From contig NZ_WWCL01000003.1 in assembly GCF_009857835.1 (NCBI RefSeq), forward strand, positions 496,001-560,000: a DNA stretch of 64,000 nt. Direction: 5' to 3'. The notes under the pieces are model-generated. The model was given only the letters and a program-made list of their open reading frames with translations, ran no database searches and was not told the origin of the DNA. The position numbers and the translations under genes are program-made. The DNA is from Duganella fentianensis. GTDB taxonomy: Bacteria; Pseudomonadota; Gammaproteobacteria; Burkholderiales; Burkholderiaceae_D. Shown in pieces: positions 8,577 to 17,280 of the stretch. Positions within the stretch are counted from its first letter, which is position 1. The number at the start of each line of letters is the position of its first letter.

Positions 8577-9647
8577 TTATACCAGACATTGTTCTAAACC
8601 GCTAATAAAGATGTCTTTCGGCAGATTTTTCCCGATAAATACCATTTTGCTGCCACGAACGTCGTTTTCTCCCCATTTGGCACCGAGATCGCTGCCCATG
8701 ATTTGATGCACGCCCTGGAATACCACCTTGCGGTCGGCTTCGCGCATCCACAGTACGCCTTTGTAGCGCAGCATGCGCGGACCGTAGGCGTTCACCAGCC
8801 CGCCGAGGAAATCGTCGAGCTTGGCAGGATCGAACGGACGGTTGCTTTTGAACACAAACGCAGCGATATCGTCGCTGTGGTGGGCATGGTGGTGATTATG
8901 CCCGTGCTCGTGGTGATCGCAATGTTCGTGTTCGTGGTGATGGTGGCCGCAGTGCTCGTCGTGCACATGGCCTTCTTCATGGGTCTGTTCGGTGCGCAGG
9001 AAGTCCGGATCGAGTTCCAGCTTGTCGTTGAGCATGAAGCCCTTCAGGTCCAGCACTTCCGACAGCGGAGCGCGGCCGAAGTCGCTGGTGCTGATGGCGG
9101 CACGGGGATTGATGCGTTTCAGGCGTTCCGTCAGGGCGGCCAGTTGCTCGGGCGTCACCAGATCAGTCTTGGACAGCAGCAGCTTGTCGGCAAAGCCGAC
9201 CTGGCGCTGGGCTTCTTCATGCTGATCGAGTTGATCCATGGCATGACGGGCATCCACCACCGTGACCACGGCATCGAGCATGTAGTAAGTGCCTACTTCT
9301 TCGTCGACGAAGAAGGTCTGGGCTACCGGGCCGGGATTGGCCAGGCCGGTGGTTTCGATGACGACGCGGTCGAACTGCAGGGTACCGGCTTCGCGCTGCT
9401 GGGCCAGCTTGCTGAGGGCCACGATCAGATCGCCGCGCACGGTGCAGCAGATGCAGCCGTTATTCATTTCGATGATCTGTTCGCTGCTGTCCTGCACCAG
9501 AATTTCATTGTCGATATTTTCCTGACCAAACTCGTTTTCGATCACGGCGATGCGCATGCCATGCTGCTCCTGCAGGATGCGGTTGAGCAGGGTGGTTTTG
9601 CCGGCGCCAAGAAAGCCGGTGAGGATGGTGGTGGGTATCAGTGCCAT
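8577..9647 (-). CDS. COG0523 (CobW/YeiR/ZNG-type) metal-chaperone GTPase with His-rich loop
   Basis: A G3E-family P-loop GTPase expected to insert or deliver metal ions. The 356-residue product has Walker A GFLGAGKTT (11-19), the metal-binding CICC (65-68, the CxCC signature), the guanine-specificity SKTD, and a C-terminal CobW_C domain. Between the two domains is a stretch of roughly 40 residues with more than 20 histidines and two cysteines (coded near 8870-8990), a likely zinc or nickel/cobalt store. It has no cobalamin gene neighbours. Next to a zinc-independent dksA, zinc handling is the more likely role. I do not see a clear Zur box upstream. Confidence 0.88.
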   Translation of the reverse strand: MALIPTTILTGFLGAGKTTLLNRILQEQHGMRIAVIENEFGQENIDNEILVQDSSEQIIEMNNGCICCTVRGDLIVALSKLAQQREAGTLQFDRVVIETTGLANPGPVAQTFFVDEEVGTYYMLDAVVTVVDARHAMDQLDQHEEAQRQVGFADKLLLSKTDLVTPEQLAALTERLKRINPRAAISTSDFGRAPLSEVLDLKGFMLNDKLELDPDFLRTEQTHEEGHVHDEHCGHHHHEHEHCDHHEHGHNHHHAHHSDDIAAFVFKSNRPFDPAKLDDFLGGLVNAYGPRMLRYKGVLWMREADRKVVFQGVHQIMGSDLGAKWGENDVRGSKMVFIGKNLPKDIFISGLEQCLV

Positions 9648-9782
9648 GGTGCGTACCAGTCTGGTCTAGGGGGAAGCTAGATGGGGGTGAAGTGCGAAAA
9701 TGCAAGCGCCTGATTATGCCGGAATTCTGCCGAAGCGAGCAAACCGCACGATTGAGCCAGCGCAGGGCGCTGCCAGTTGCGG

Positions 9783-10718
9783 CTACTTTGCTTTGGCGCG
9801 CGGGTGGGCCTGATCGTAGACGGCCGCCAGATGCTGGAAATCCAGTGCCGTGTAGACCTGAGTCGAGCTGATGCTGGTATGACCGAGCATTTCCTGCACG
9901 GCACGCAGATCGCCCGAGGATTGCAGCACATGGGAGGCGAACGAGTGGCGCAGCATGTGCGGGTGCACGTGCACCGGCAGGCCCTGCGCCAGCCCTTGTG
10001 CCTGCAGGCGCTGCTGCAGCACGCGCGGGCTGATGCGGCTGCCCCGTGTGCTGAGGAACAGGGCATGGCTGCCATCGCTGGGGGCAGGGCGCACGGCCAG
10101 CCAGGCGCGCAGCGCGTCCAGCGCGGCCTGCCCGACGGGCACCACGCGCTGCTTGTTGCCCTTGCCGGTGACGATGACTTCGCCGCTGTCGGGCAGTAGC
10201 CAGCCTTTTGCCGCCGGGCTGGCCTGCAGATCGAGCGCCGTCAGTTCGGATACCCGCAAGCCGCTCGAATACAGCAGCTCGAACATGGCGCGGTTGCAGA
10301 GCTGGGCCGGTTCGGGGCTGGTGCCGGCGTGCACTGCGGCGCCGCTGACCAGTGCCACAGCATCTTCCACGGACAGGGCGCGCGGCAGGGTTTTGGCCCG
10401 TTTTGGCGGGCGCACGTTGTGCACCGGATTGCTGGCGACCTGCTGCTGTTCGCCCAGCCAGTCGAAAAAGCCGCGCCAGCTCGACAGTTTGCGGGCGATG
10501 GAGCGGGGATCGAGTCCGCGTGCGTGCAGGCTGGCAGCGAGGCGGCGGATCTGTGTGTGCTGGATGGCGGGCCAGTCCTGCCCCGGGGTGAGGCTGGCCA
10601 GTTCGTGCAGGTCGCGCCCGTAGGCGCTGACGGTGTGGGGAGAAAGCTGGCGCTGCGAACGTAGCTGCGCCAGATAGCCGTCTATCCAGCCCAGCCGCGG
10701 GTCTGGATAGTCGCTCAT
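9783..10718 (-). CDS. xerC: Tyrosine recombinase XerC
   Basis: XerC with XerD resolves chromosome dimers at dif at the division septum. The 311-residue protein has an N-terminal SAM-like core-binding domain (about 10-95) and the catalytic domain with the full set Arg155 (SSGLRVSEL), Lys186 (GKGNKQR), His254/Arg257 (HMLRHSF), His280 (LGH) and Tyr289 (QVYTALD). It starts 10 bp after the DUF484 gene, the usual Burkholderiales pairing, which supports XerC rather than a phage or integron integrase. No attachment site or cargo is adjacent. Confidence 0.95.
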   Translation of the reverse strand: MSDYPDPRLGWIDGYLAQLRSQRQLSPHTVSAYGRDLHELASLTPGQDWPAIQHTQIRRLAASLHARGLDPRSIARKLSSWRGFFDWLGEQQQVASNPVHNVRPPKRAKTLPRALSVEDAVALVSGAAVHAGTSPEPAQLCNRAMFELLYSSGLRVSELTALDLQASPAAKGWLLPDSGEVIVTGKGNKQRVVPVGQAALDALRAWLAVRPAPSDGSHALFLSTRGSRISPRVLQQRLQAQGLAQGLPVHVHPHMLRHSFASHVLQSSGDLRAVQEMLGHTSISSTQVYTALDFQHLAAVYDQAHPRAKAK

Positions 10719-10728
10719 GATGGTCAGA

Positions 10729-11397
10729 TCAGGCCAGCAGCCAGGCCAGTGCCGTGCTGCTGGTTTCGCCGATGTGGACCAGGAAATCGGTCGCCATCAG
10801 CGAGGTGAAGCGGGCCGGGTCTTCCGAGCCGAGGATCAGCAGGCCGAAAGCGTCCTTGTTGCCGGGCTTGCGCAGGGGAATGATCACGGTCGAGGTGATG
10901 CCGGCCGGATCGTCCAGCCAGCGCACGGCTTCGAAGTCCTTGTTGGTGCCGCAATACGGTGCCTGCAGGCTGTTGGCGAAGATGCGGGCATCGTCGGATA
11001 CGCCGCGCACAAACCATTCATCCTGATAGTCTGCTTCGGCACCCCAGATACGCAAAGTCACTTGCGGCACATCAAAAGCGCTCTTCAGACCGCTGGTGAC
11101 AGCGTGTGGTATGGAACCCACATCTTCCGATTCCAGCAGGGTTTTAGTCCAGCGGTGGAATTTGTTGGCGATGGCTTCGTTTTCCGAGGCCAGGCGCATG
11201 AGATTGCCCATGCGCAATTCCAGCGTCTTGTATTTGTCGCGCATGACTTCCATCTGGCGCTCCTGCAGCGAGACTGCGCGGCCAGTTACCGGGCTGGACA
11301 GCTTGATTTCCGCCAGCAGGTCAGCGTGTTCTTCAAAAAACTTCGGATTGTCGCTCAGGTACTGGGCGACGAGGGTGGAATCCAGTGGGACAGTCAT
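10729..11397 (-). CDS. DUF484 family protein (GAF-like), xerC partner gene
   Basis: A 222-residue DUF484 protein. The N terminus has the family signature VAQYLSDNPKFFEEHADLLAEI (split here by reading positions about 9-30), then a coiled-coil helix (about 42-90) and a GAF-like domain (about 95-220). It is co-directional with xerC, 10 bp apart, as in most Proteobacteria that carry the family, where it is often found as dapF-DUF484-xerC. The biochemical function is not established. Here dapF is displaced by about 3.2 kb. Confidence 0.9.
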   Translation of the reverse strand: MTVPLDSTLVAQYLSDNPKFFEEHADLLAEIKLSSPVTGRAVSLQERQMEVMRDKYKTLELRMGNLMRLASENEAIANKFHRWTKTLLESEDVGSIPHAVTSGLKSAFDVPQVTLRIWGAEADYQDEWFVRGVSDDARIFANSLQAPYCGTNKDFEAVRWLDDPAGITSTVIIPLRKPGNKDAFGLLILGSEDPARFTSLMATDFLVHIGETSSTALAWLLA

Positions 11398-11444
11398 GGT
11401 GGTGCTTTATTTACTAGGTGAAAGATCGAGCTTCATTCTAAACG

Positions 11445-11474
11445 AAAAAAACGGACATGGTCACCCATGTCCGT
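11445..11474 (-). terminator. Intrinsic terminator of the porin gene
   Basis: A perfect 10-bp stem ACGGACATGG/CCATGTCCGT (11451-11460, 11465-11474) with a 4-nt loop, followed on the minus strand by a T6 tract (11445-11450). A second GC hairpin, CCGGCCC/GGGCCGG (11493-11499, 11504-11510), lies between it and the porin stop and may protect the mRNA 3' end. Confidence 0.92.
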
Positions 11475-11519
11475 GCTTCCTTCCGCCCGATACCGGCCCT
11501 GGCGGGCCGGTAAAGTTGC

Positions 11520-12578
11520 TTAGAAGTTGTGGTGGATACCCAGGCTGTAGAAGTTAGCCGTGGTAGTTGCCTTCTTGTTCGAGGCATCGACGTACAGATA
11601 GGTACGTGGCGACAGGTTGTAGTCGTAGCCGATCGAAACCTGTTTGGTTTTGGCGATGGCTGGGCTGTTCAGGGCATTGTCCGGGTCTTTCTGACCGTAG
11701 CCCAGACGTACCAGACCGGCGCCCACGGTGTAGTTAGCACCGACCAGCCAGGCTTTGGTCTTAGGATTGATGGTGACGTTTCCGGACTGGTCTTGCGACT
11801 GGTAGGAACCCATCAGTTTCAGCTCAGGCATAGGTTTGTAGAAGGCACCCAGCGACCAGATCTTGGTCTCGATGGCATTCTTTTCGTACGCACCGTACAC
11901 GCCAACTGGACCATTGATGGCCGTTGCGCTCAGCGAGTAAGGGGTGGTGGTTGGTGCCGAGTTGGCCGGGAATTGCGGGTTGGCCGCCGTACCTTTGCCG
12001 ATGATCACAGGGTTCTGGTTGGCTTCTTTCGCCTGCACCGTCACGTTAAGCTGGAAGATGCCGCCGATCACCGGGCTGTTATAGAACACCGAGTTGGAGA
12101 AACGGTTTTTCGAGTTACCGGTCGCGCTCATAGGATCGCTGGTGTAGCCGGCTACTTGCAGGTCGGTCTGGTAACCGGCCACGGCTGGCATGCCGCTCCA
12201 TGGTTCGAACAGGGTGCTGGTTTCCTGGAAGGCGGTCAGACCGCGGCCCAGACGTACGGTACCGAAGTCGCCTTGCAGACCAACGCGGCTCTGGCCCTGG
12301 AACAGCGGACGGCTGTTGGCGCCCGAGGTGTTTTCGATGGTGCCGGTGTCTGGCTCGTAGCGGATTTCCAGCTGGAACAGAGCGCTCAGGCCGCTGCCCA
12401 GATCTTCTACGCCTTTGAAGCCCAGTTTGTTGTTATCGCGCTTGCCGACGGAGGTAGGGCCGCCAGTCAGTTTGGAAATACCTGCATCCACAGTGCCGTA
12501 GACGGTCACGGACGATTGGGCATACGCTGCGCCCGTAAATGCGCCCATGAGCGCCAGAGCCACTAAAGATTTTTTCAT
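11520..12578 (-). CDS. Gram-negative outer-membrane porin (Burkholderia OpcP/OmpC-like)
   Basis: A 352-residue general porin, expected to form 16-stranded trimers for diffusion of small solutes. A signal peptide of 20 residues ends AAYA before QSSVTVYGTVDAG, the standard first strand of the family. The protein ends YSLGIHHNF with a C-terminal Phe recognised by the BAM complex. I start at 12578 (MKKSLVAL) because an AAAGGAA ribosome site lies 9 nt upstream; an in-frame ATG 30 nt earlier lacks one. A strong terminator follows. It interrupts the usual dapF-DUF484-xerC order together with the Sel1 gene. Confidence 0.95.
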   Translation of the reverse strand: MKKSLVALALMGAFTGAAYAQSSVTVYGTVDAGISKLTGGPTSVGKRDNNKLGFKGVEDLGSGLSALFQLEIRYEPDTGTIENTSGANSRPLFQGQSRVGLQGDFGTVRLGRGLTAFQETSTLFEPWSGMPAVAGYQTDLQVAGYTSDPMSATGNSKNRFSNSVFYNSPVIGGIFQLNVTVQAKEANQNPVIIGKGTAANPQFPANSAPTTTPYSLSATAINGPVGVYGAYEKNAIETKIWSLGAFYKPMPELKLMGSYQSQDQSGNVTINPKTKAWLVGANYTVGAGLVRLGYGQKDPDNALNSPAIAKTKQVSIGYDYNLSPRTYLYVDASNKKATTTANFYSLGIHHNF

Positions 12579-13001
12579 TTTAGCTATTCCTTTAAGAGTG
12601 AACATCAATACATCTGAAGCTGAAGGGCGTGGTTTGAGCCCCGCGGATGCTGAAACCTTAATCTGCTGCCGCCTTAAAATCGTCGAAATGGTCGATTAGG
12701 ACGCTTAATTTTGGTCGAAAGCCCGTCTAAACGGAGTTCCTGTTGTATTAATGAAACGCGTCCCAGCCTACCGCCTTGCCCTGTTTAAGGTATCGATTCC
12801 TTTCACACAGGCATCTATTTGCCTCTAGCGTACCCCGTTCCGTCGCGTTGCGGCCTTGAGTGATATCAAAATGTTCAGCATATTGTTTGCTGTGTGGCGC
12901 CAATGGCACGCTACACTCTCCGTTACCAATGGTTGCCATAAACCTGAGTAGACAGGTAGGGAGCACCACCCGCTTCTATGAATCGGAGTAATAGAGAGAC
13001 G
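12579..13001. other. Long intergenic region between divergent porin and Sel1 genes
   Basis: About 420 bp without a convincing gene. On the porin side, two direct copies of TGGTCGA (12689-12695 and 12712-12718) lie 23 bp apart, about two helical turns, with a third GTCGA at 12682-12686. They could be an operator for the porin promoter. I found no clear sigma70 promoter for either gene. Short open frames on the minus strand here (12748-12969, 12825-13133) have no family features and I leave them out. Confidence 0.4.
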
Positions 13002-14582
13002 ATGGCGAATCGAGAAGAACTGGGGATCATACGTGGCGCGCGCGCAGGGGACGCAGCGTGCCAGTTGGCACTTGGCAAGCTTTATCTGTTTGGCGGGGCC
13101 AGCCTGCCGCGCAGCCTGCCCACGGCACTGCACTGGCTAGATCGTGCAGCCGCCCAGCAGCAGGACGAAGCCTGGATGTTGATAGGCAGTTACATTCCCT
13201 ATGATCAGGCGCAGCACAAAATGCCGGAAGTGCTGGTCTGGTACGAGCGCGCCTATGAAGCCGGTATCGAGCAGGCCGGATTGGTGCTGGCCCAGCTGGT
13301 ACTGAATGGCGGCGCGGCGCCGGCCGTGCAGGCTTTGCAGGGCAAAGCGCTGCAATTACTCGAAGTGTCGGCCCGTAGCGGCTGCGCCGAAGCCCAGTGG
13401 CTGCTGGCCCAGCAGCCGGTCGCGCAGGCCGTGGCGGATACAGCGGATCGCGACAGCGAGGGCAGTGGAGCGGAGGCCGTGACGCAGACTGCGGCAAGCG
13501 GTCAGCAGTGGCTGGCGCGGGCGGCGGATAGCGGCCTGGCAGCAGCCCAGTATGCCGTGCTGGAACAGGCCTGGAATAGTGATCCGGAGGCTTATCTGGA
13601 GCGGGCGCTGCCCTTATCGCGCCAGCTGCTGGCCGGCGCGCCCATCGATGCGGAAGCGGCGCGCAATGTGGACTGGGCTGTGCTGCCCGTGCAACTGACC
13701 ATGCTGTCGCGCTGCGCCGAGCTGCTGGAAGCGCGCGCCGATGGGCGCGACGAAGTACAGGCCGAATTGCTGCAATACCGCGAACTGGCGGCCTATGGTG
13801 GCGACCGTCAGGCCCAGCTGGCGCTGGGGCTGTGGTTTGCCCGCATGGATGGCGAAGGGCGGCGCCAGACCCACGGCATCGCCGCCGCCAATTTCAAACG
13901 CGCCATCCGCTGGCTCACGCTGGCAGGCGAGCAGGGCCTGGCCGAAGCGTGGTTTGCCCTGTCGCGCATCTATCTGAAGCCGGAATTTTCCCAGCGCTGC
14001 GTGGCCGAAGCCCAGCGCTATCTGGAACGGGCGGCGGACATGGGCCATAGCGGCGCCCAGCTCGAGTGCGGCATGTATGCCTGGCGTAACCGCCGCACCG
14101 ACGAGCAGAGCGATGTGCGCGCGGCCTACTGGCTGCAGAAGGCGGTAGCGCAAGGCTGCCGTGCGGCCGAAGCTGCGCTGGCGCGGGTGGCGGCAGCGCC
14201 CAAGCCGGCCCTGTGGGCAGAAGCCATACTCAACAGCCTGAGCCGCGAATCGCTGGAATGCCAGCCTTTGCTGACGGCACGGCTGGAACTGGCCTGTCTG
14301 TTCGGTCTGAGCCGGCCGGAAGCGCTGCTGCTCGATATCCCGGCGGCAGATCAGGGCCACTGTCTGGTGATCGATATCCGTGCCAGCTATGGCCGCAGCA
14401 AGCGCCGGCTGGTGCTGCTGCGCACGGCGCGCGAGCGGCAGGCGCTGGACCGGCTGGTGCGCCTGTTCGAGCCTTTCGATAACAGTGCTGACGGCGTCGA
14501 AGGCAATTACCGCCAGCGTCTGTACCGTCTGAAAACCTGGGCGCCGGTGGCGGCCCATGTGGATGACCTGCTGGCCGCTTGA
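13002..14582 (+). CDS. Sel1-repeat (SLR/TPR-like) protein
   Basis: A 526-residue helical-repeat protein. Recognisable Sel1-like units include QLALGKLYLFGG with ALHWLDRAAAQ, QLALGLWFARMDGEG with AIRWLTLAGEQG, and AYWLQKAVAQG. These have the A-x-x-x-L-G-x-x-Y spacing of the family. The C-terminal 120 residues are not repeats; they contain two strand-rich segments (HCLVIDIRASYGRSKRRLVLL) resembling nothing I can name. No signal peptide. I prefer the ATG at 13002 (AGAGAG just upstream); an in-frame ATG at 12978 would add eight residues. Likely a scaffold protein; partners unknown. It is convergent with dapF with only 9 bp between stops. Confidence 0.72.
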   Translation: MANREELGIIRGARAGDAACQLALGKLYLFGGASLPRSLPTALHWLDRAAAQQQDEAWMLIGSYIPYDQAQHKMPEVLVWYERAYEAGIEQAGLVLAQLVLNGGAAPAVQALQGKALQLLEVSARSGCAEAQWLLAQQPVAQAVADTADRDSEGSGAEAVTQTAASGQQWLARAADSGLAAAQYAVLEQAWNSDPEAYLERALPLSRQLLAGAPIDAEAARNVDWAVLPVQLTMLSRCAELLEARADGRDEVQAELLQYRELAAYGGDRQAQLALGLWFARMDGEGRRQTHGIAAANFKRAIRWLTLAGEQGLAEAWFALSRIYLKPEFSQRCVAEAQRYLERAADMGHSGAQLECGMYAWRNRRTDEQSDVRAAYWLQKAVAQGCRAAEAALARVAAAPKPALWAEAILNSLSRESLECQPLLTARLELACLFGLSRPEALLLDIPAADQGHCLVIDIRASYGRSKRRLVLLRTARERQALDRLVRLFEPFDNSADGVEGNYRQRLYRLKTWAPVAAHVDDLLAA

Positions 14583-14591
14583 ATTTGGCGT

Positions 14592-15455
14592 TTAAATCTC
14601 GATCTCGCCTTCGAACACCGTCACGGCGGGGCCGGTGAGGAACACGGGCTGGCCCGGACCGGCCCAGCTGATCGACAGCTGGCCGCCGCGCGCATCGACC
14701 CGCACAGGACTATCGAGCAGGCCACGGCGGATACCGGCCACGGCCGCAGCGCAAGCGCCCGTACCGCAGGCCAGCGTTTCGCCCACGCCCCGTTCGAATA
14801 CGCGCAAACGGATATGCTGGCGGTCGACGATCTGCATGAAGCCGGCGTTGACGCGGTTAGGGAAGCGCGCATGGCGCTCGATCAGCGGGCCGCTCAGTTC
14901 GACGGGGGCGGTATCCACATCGTCGACCACCTGTACGGCGTGCGGGTTGCCCATCGATACCACCGAGATCAGCACGTCTTCGCGCGCACCACCCAGCTCC
15001 AGCATCAGCGGCCACAGCAGGTCGTTGCCTTGCGGCTGGCCCTGCAGATTTTCTGCATCGAACGGTACGCGGGCCGGTTCCAGCACAGGGGCACCCATGT
15101 CCACAGTGATGCTGCCATCGTCTTCCAGACGCGGCGCGATGATGCCGGCCTTGGTCTGCACCGTGATGCTGCGCTGGCTGGTCAGGCCTTTTTCCGCGAC
15201 GAATTTCACGAAGGCACGCGAACCATTGCCGCACTGTTCCACTTCGCCACCGTCGGCATTGAAAATCCGGTAGCGGAAATCGCAGCCCGCTTCGGTCGGC
15301 TTTTCCACCAGCAGTATCTGGTCGGCGCCGACGCCGAAGCGGCGGTCGCCCAGCAGCTTCCACTGTTCCGGCGTGAAGCGGATATCCTGATTAATGCCAT
15401 CGATGACGACGAAGTCATTGCCGGCGCCATGCATTTTGGTGAATTTGAGTTTCAT
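14592..15455 (-). CDS. dapF: Diaminopimelate epimerase
   Basis: Converts LL- to meso-diaminopimelate for peptidoglycan and lysine synthesis. The 287-residue cytoplasmic enzyme opens with [19 protein letters not shown] and carries the two catalytic cysteines: Cys75 in QCGNGSR and Cys230 in ACGTGAC. These act as the acid/base pair. It follows the second lpxL-type gene by 15 bp on the same strand, so the three are probably one transcript of envelope genes. Confidence 0.97.
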   Translation of the reverse strand: MKLKFTKMHGAGNDFVVIDGINQDIRFTPEQWKLLGDRRFGVGADQILLVEKPTEAGCDFRYRIFNADGGEVEQCGNGSRAFVKFVAEKGLTSQRSITVQTKAGIIAPRLEDDGSITVDMGAPVLEPARVPFDAENLQGQPQGNDLLWPLMLELGGAREDVLISVVSMGNPHAVQVVDDVDTAPVELSGPLIERHARFPNRVNAGFMQIVDRQHIRLRVFERGVGETLACGTGACAAAVAGIRRGLLDSPVRVDARGGQLSISWAGPGQPVFLTGPAVTVFEGEIEI

Positions 15456-15470
15456 CGCAATAGTCTGTGC

Positions 15471-16355
15471 TTACGGTTTCGGTGCGCGCTGATACAGCGA
15501 CGGTTCACCATTCGGACGGGTTTTGAAGCGCTTATGGGTCCAGAAATATTCTGCCGGCGCTTCGCGCACGCGGTCCTCGATAAAGGCATTCATGCGGCGG
15601 GTGGCGGCCACCATGTCGGTGCCAGGGTAATTGTCCCACACCGGATAGAATTTCACACGCCAGCCCTGGAAATCCGGCAGGAAGGTGGCGATCACGGGCA
15701 GCACCTGCGCACCGGTGGTGGCGGCAATCCGTGCCGTAGCCGTCAGGGTAGCGGCATCGACGCCGAAGAAGGGCACGAACTCGGCATCTTTTTCGCCAAA
15801 GTCCATATCGGGCAGCATGAAGTAGGGCAGCTTGTCGCGCAGCGCGCGCATGATGGGCTTGATGCCATCCTGACGGGTGAACAGTTTGACGGGTTTGAAG
15901 CGCGAGCGGCCCGCGCGCAGCACGCGGTCGAAGGCCAGATTCTTCTGCTGCACATACATCGAGGAGGCACTGGTCTCCATCGCGACGGCGGCACCGGCCA
16001 CGTCGAGGCAGACGAAGTGCGGGCAAAGCAGGATGGTCGGCTGGGCCGTCATCTGTTCCACCGGCACGCTGCCCGGATCGAGCTGGATCAGACGGCGCAG
16101 ACGGGCTTCCGAAGCCCACCACAGGATGCCGCGCTCCCACACGCTGCGCGAGTAGGCCTGAAAATGCTGGCGTGCCAGCACCACGCGTTCGGCTTCCGTC
16201 AGTTCCGGCATGCACAGGCGCAGATTGGTCAGGGTGATGTGACGGCGCGACGGCAGCAGGATGAACAGCAGGCTGCCGATCAGATTACCGAAGCGGCCCA
16301 GTACCGGCAGGGGCAGCCAGTGCAGCAGCCACATAAAACCGAGGAGCAGCTTCAT
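15471..16355 (-). CDS. lpxL: LpxL/HtrB-family lipid A acyltransferase (second copy)
   Basis: Predicted inner-membrane late acyltransferase that adds a secondary acyl chain to Kdo2-lipid A. The 294-residue product has an N-terminal membrane helix (about 2-20) and the HX4D active-site motif (HFVCLD). I set the start at 16355 because the ATG overlaps the stop of the upstream acyltransferase (ATGA), suggesting coupled translation; the longer open frame to 16652 overlaps that gene. Paralogue of the next gene upstream. Which acyl chain or position each enzyme uses cannot be read from sequence. Confidence 0.9.
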   Translation of the reverse strand: MKLLLGFMWLLHWLPLPVLGRFGNLIGSLLFILLPSRRHITLTNLRLCMPELTEAERVVLARQHFQAYSRSVWERGILWWASEARLRRLIQLDPGSVPVEQMTAQPTILLCPHFVCLDVAGAAVAMETSASSMYVQQKNLAFDRVLRAGRSRFKPVKLFTRQDGIKPIMRALRDKLPYFMLPDMDFGEKDAEFVPFFGVDAATLTATARIAATTGAQVLPVIATFLPDFQGWRVKFYPVWDNYPGTDMVAATRRMNAFIEDRVREAPAEYFWTHKRFKTRPNGEPSLYQRAPKP

Positions 16356-17203
16356 GCCTGTGCTCCTTCTGCCGGAGCGCTGATACCGGCAGGCACCTTG
16401 TAGCGGTTGTAGCTCCAGAAGTATTGCGCCGGGCAGCGCGCGATCAGGCGTTCCATTGCGTGATTGATGGTCTGGGCCTGTTCGGCCGCACTGCCTTCCA
16501 GCGACCCTTCGAACGGTACGAAGCGGATCACATAACCGCGTCCGCCCGGCAGGCGCTCCGCATAGGTGACGATGATGGTGGCATCGCCCAGCTGGGCCAG
16601 CTTGGCCGGGAGCGTCATGGTGTAAGCCTGACGGCCGAAGAAGGTGGCCCACACGCCTTCGCCTTCCTGCGGTACCTGATCGGGCAGCAGGCCGATAGGT
16701 TTGCCTTTCTTCAGGGTCTTGGCCAGCATGCGCACGCCCGACATATTGGCGGGGGCCAGCAGCAGGTTGTCGCGCGCACGGGCGCCCTCGATCAGCGGCT
16801 TGAGCGCGGCTTTTTTGGGCGGGCGGTACATCACCATCAGTTCCGTGCGCAGGGCGATTTCCTGGGCGACGATTTCGAAGCAGCCCAGATGGGGTGTTAA
16901 AAACACAATACCGCGACCTGCATCAAGTTCGGTCTGCACCAGCGACCAGCCTTCATCGCTGGCATGGCGTGAAACCCGTTCGGGCCGGGCACACCAGATG
17001 AAGGGCAGTTCGACGATGGATTTGCCCGCTTCGGCGATGGCGGCGGACAGGTGCTGGCCATAGCCGGCCTGACGCAGATTGTCGCGCATGCGGCGCCGGT
17101 ACGAGGCCGAGCTCAGGTACACCAGCCAGCCGAGCACGCTGCCCAGAGCATGCAAAATTGGCAAAGGTAAGATGGAAAGAGCGCGAAATATGGGAACTAA
17201 CAT
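16352..17203 (-). CDS. lpxL: LpxL/HtrB-family lipid A acyltransferase (first copy)
   Basis: A 283-residue paralogue of the downstream enzyme. It has an N-terminal hydrophobic helix (about 8-30), the motif HLGCFE (an HX4E active site instead of HX4D), and the LLPDQVP segment typical of HtrB/LpxL. It is divergent from metK with 195 bp between the starts, and overlaps the second acyltransferase gene by 4 bp. Two tandem acyltransferases suggest a hexa-acyl lipid A with two secondary chains, as in many Burkholderiales. Confidence 0.9.
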   Translation of the reverse strand: MLVPIFRALSILPLPILHALGSVLGWLVYLSSASYRRRMRDNLRQAGYGQHLSAAIAEAGKSIVELPFIWCARPERVSRHASDEGWSLVQTELDAGRGIVFLTPHLGCFEIVAQEIALRTELMVMYRPPKKAALKPLIEGARARDNLLLAPANMSGVRMLAKTLKKGKPIGLLPDQVPQEGEGVWATFFGRQAYTMTLPAKLAQLGDATIIVTYAERLPGGRGYVIRFVPFEGSLEGSAAEQAQTINHAMERLIARCPAQYFWSYNRYKVPAGISAPAEGAQA

Positions 17204-17268
17204 GAGAAATTCATCTAGGTTACGGTGCTGCGGGCCGGTGTTGCTGTGCCAAAATTTTCAAAGAAGCG

Positions 17269-17274
17269 TAAAAT
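17269..17274 (+). promoter_or_regulatory. Candidate -10 box of metK
   Basis: TAAAAT at 17269-17274 would place the transcription start near 17281, just before the structured leader. The -35 region at about 17246-17251 is poor. The ahcY promoter has the same TAAAAT -10 just before its riboswitch. Confidence 0.4.
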
Positions 17275-17280
17275 ACCACG

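Noticed and set aside
8870-8990. Tandem repeat or CRISPR-like array
   Set aside because: The repetitive look comes from a His-rich coding loop in the GTPase, not from spaced repeats.
9648-9782. Zur operator upstream of the COG0523 GTPase
   Set aside because: No AT-rich palindrome similar to the Zur consensus could be found in the 135 bp.
9783-10718. Integron or phage integrase
   Set aside because: The pairing with DUF484, the length and the lack of att sites or cargo indicate XerC.
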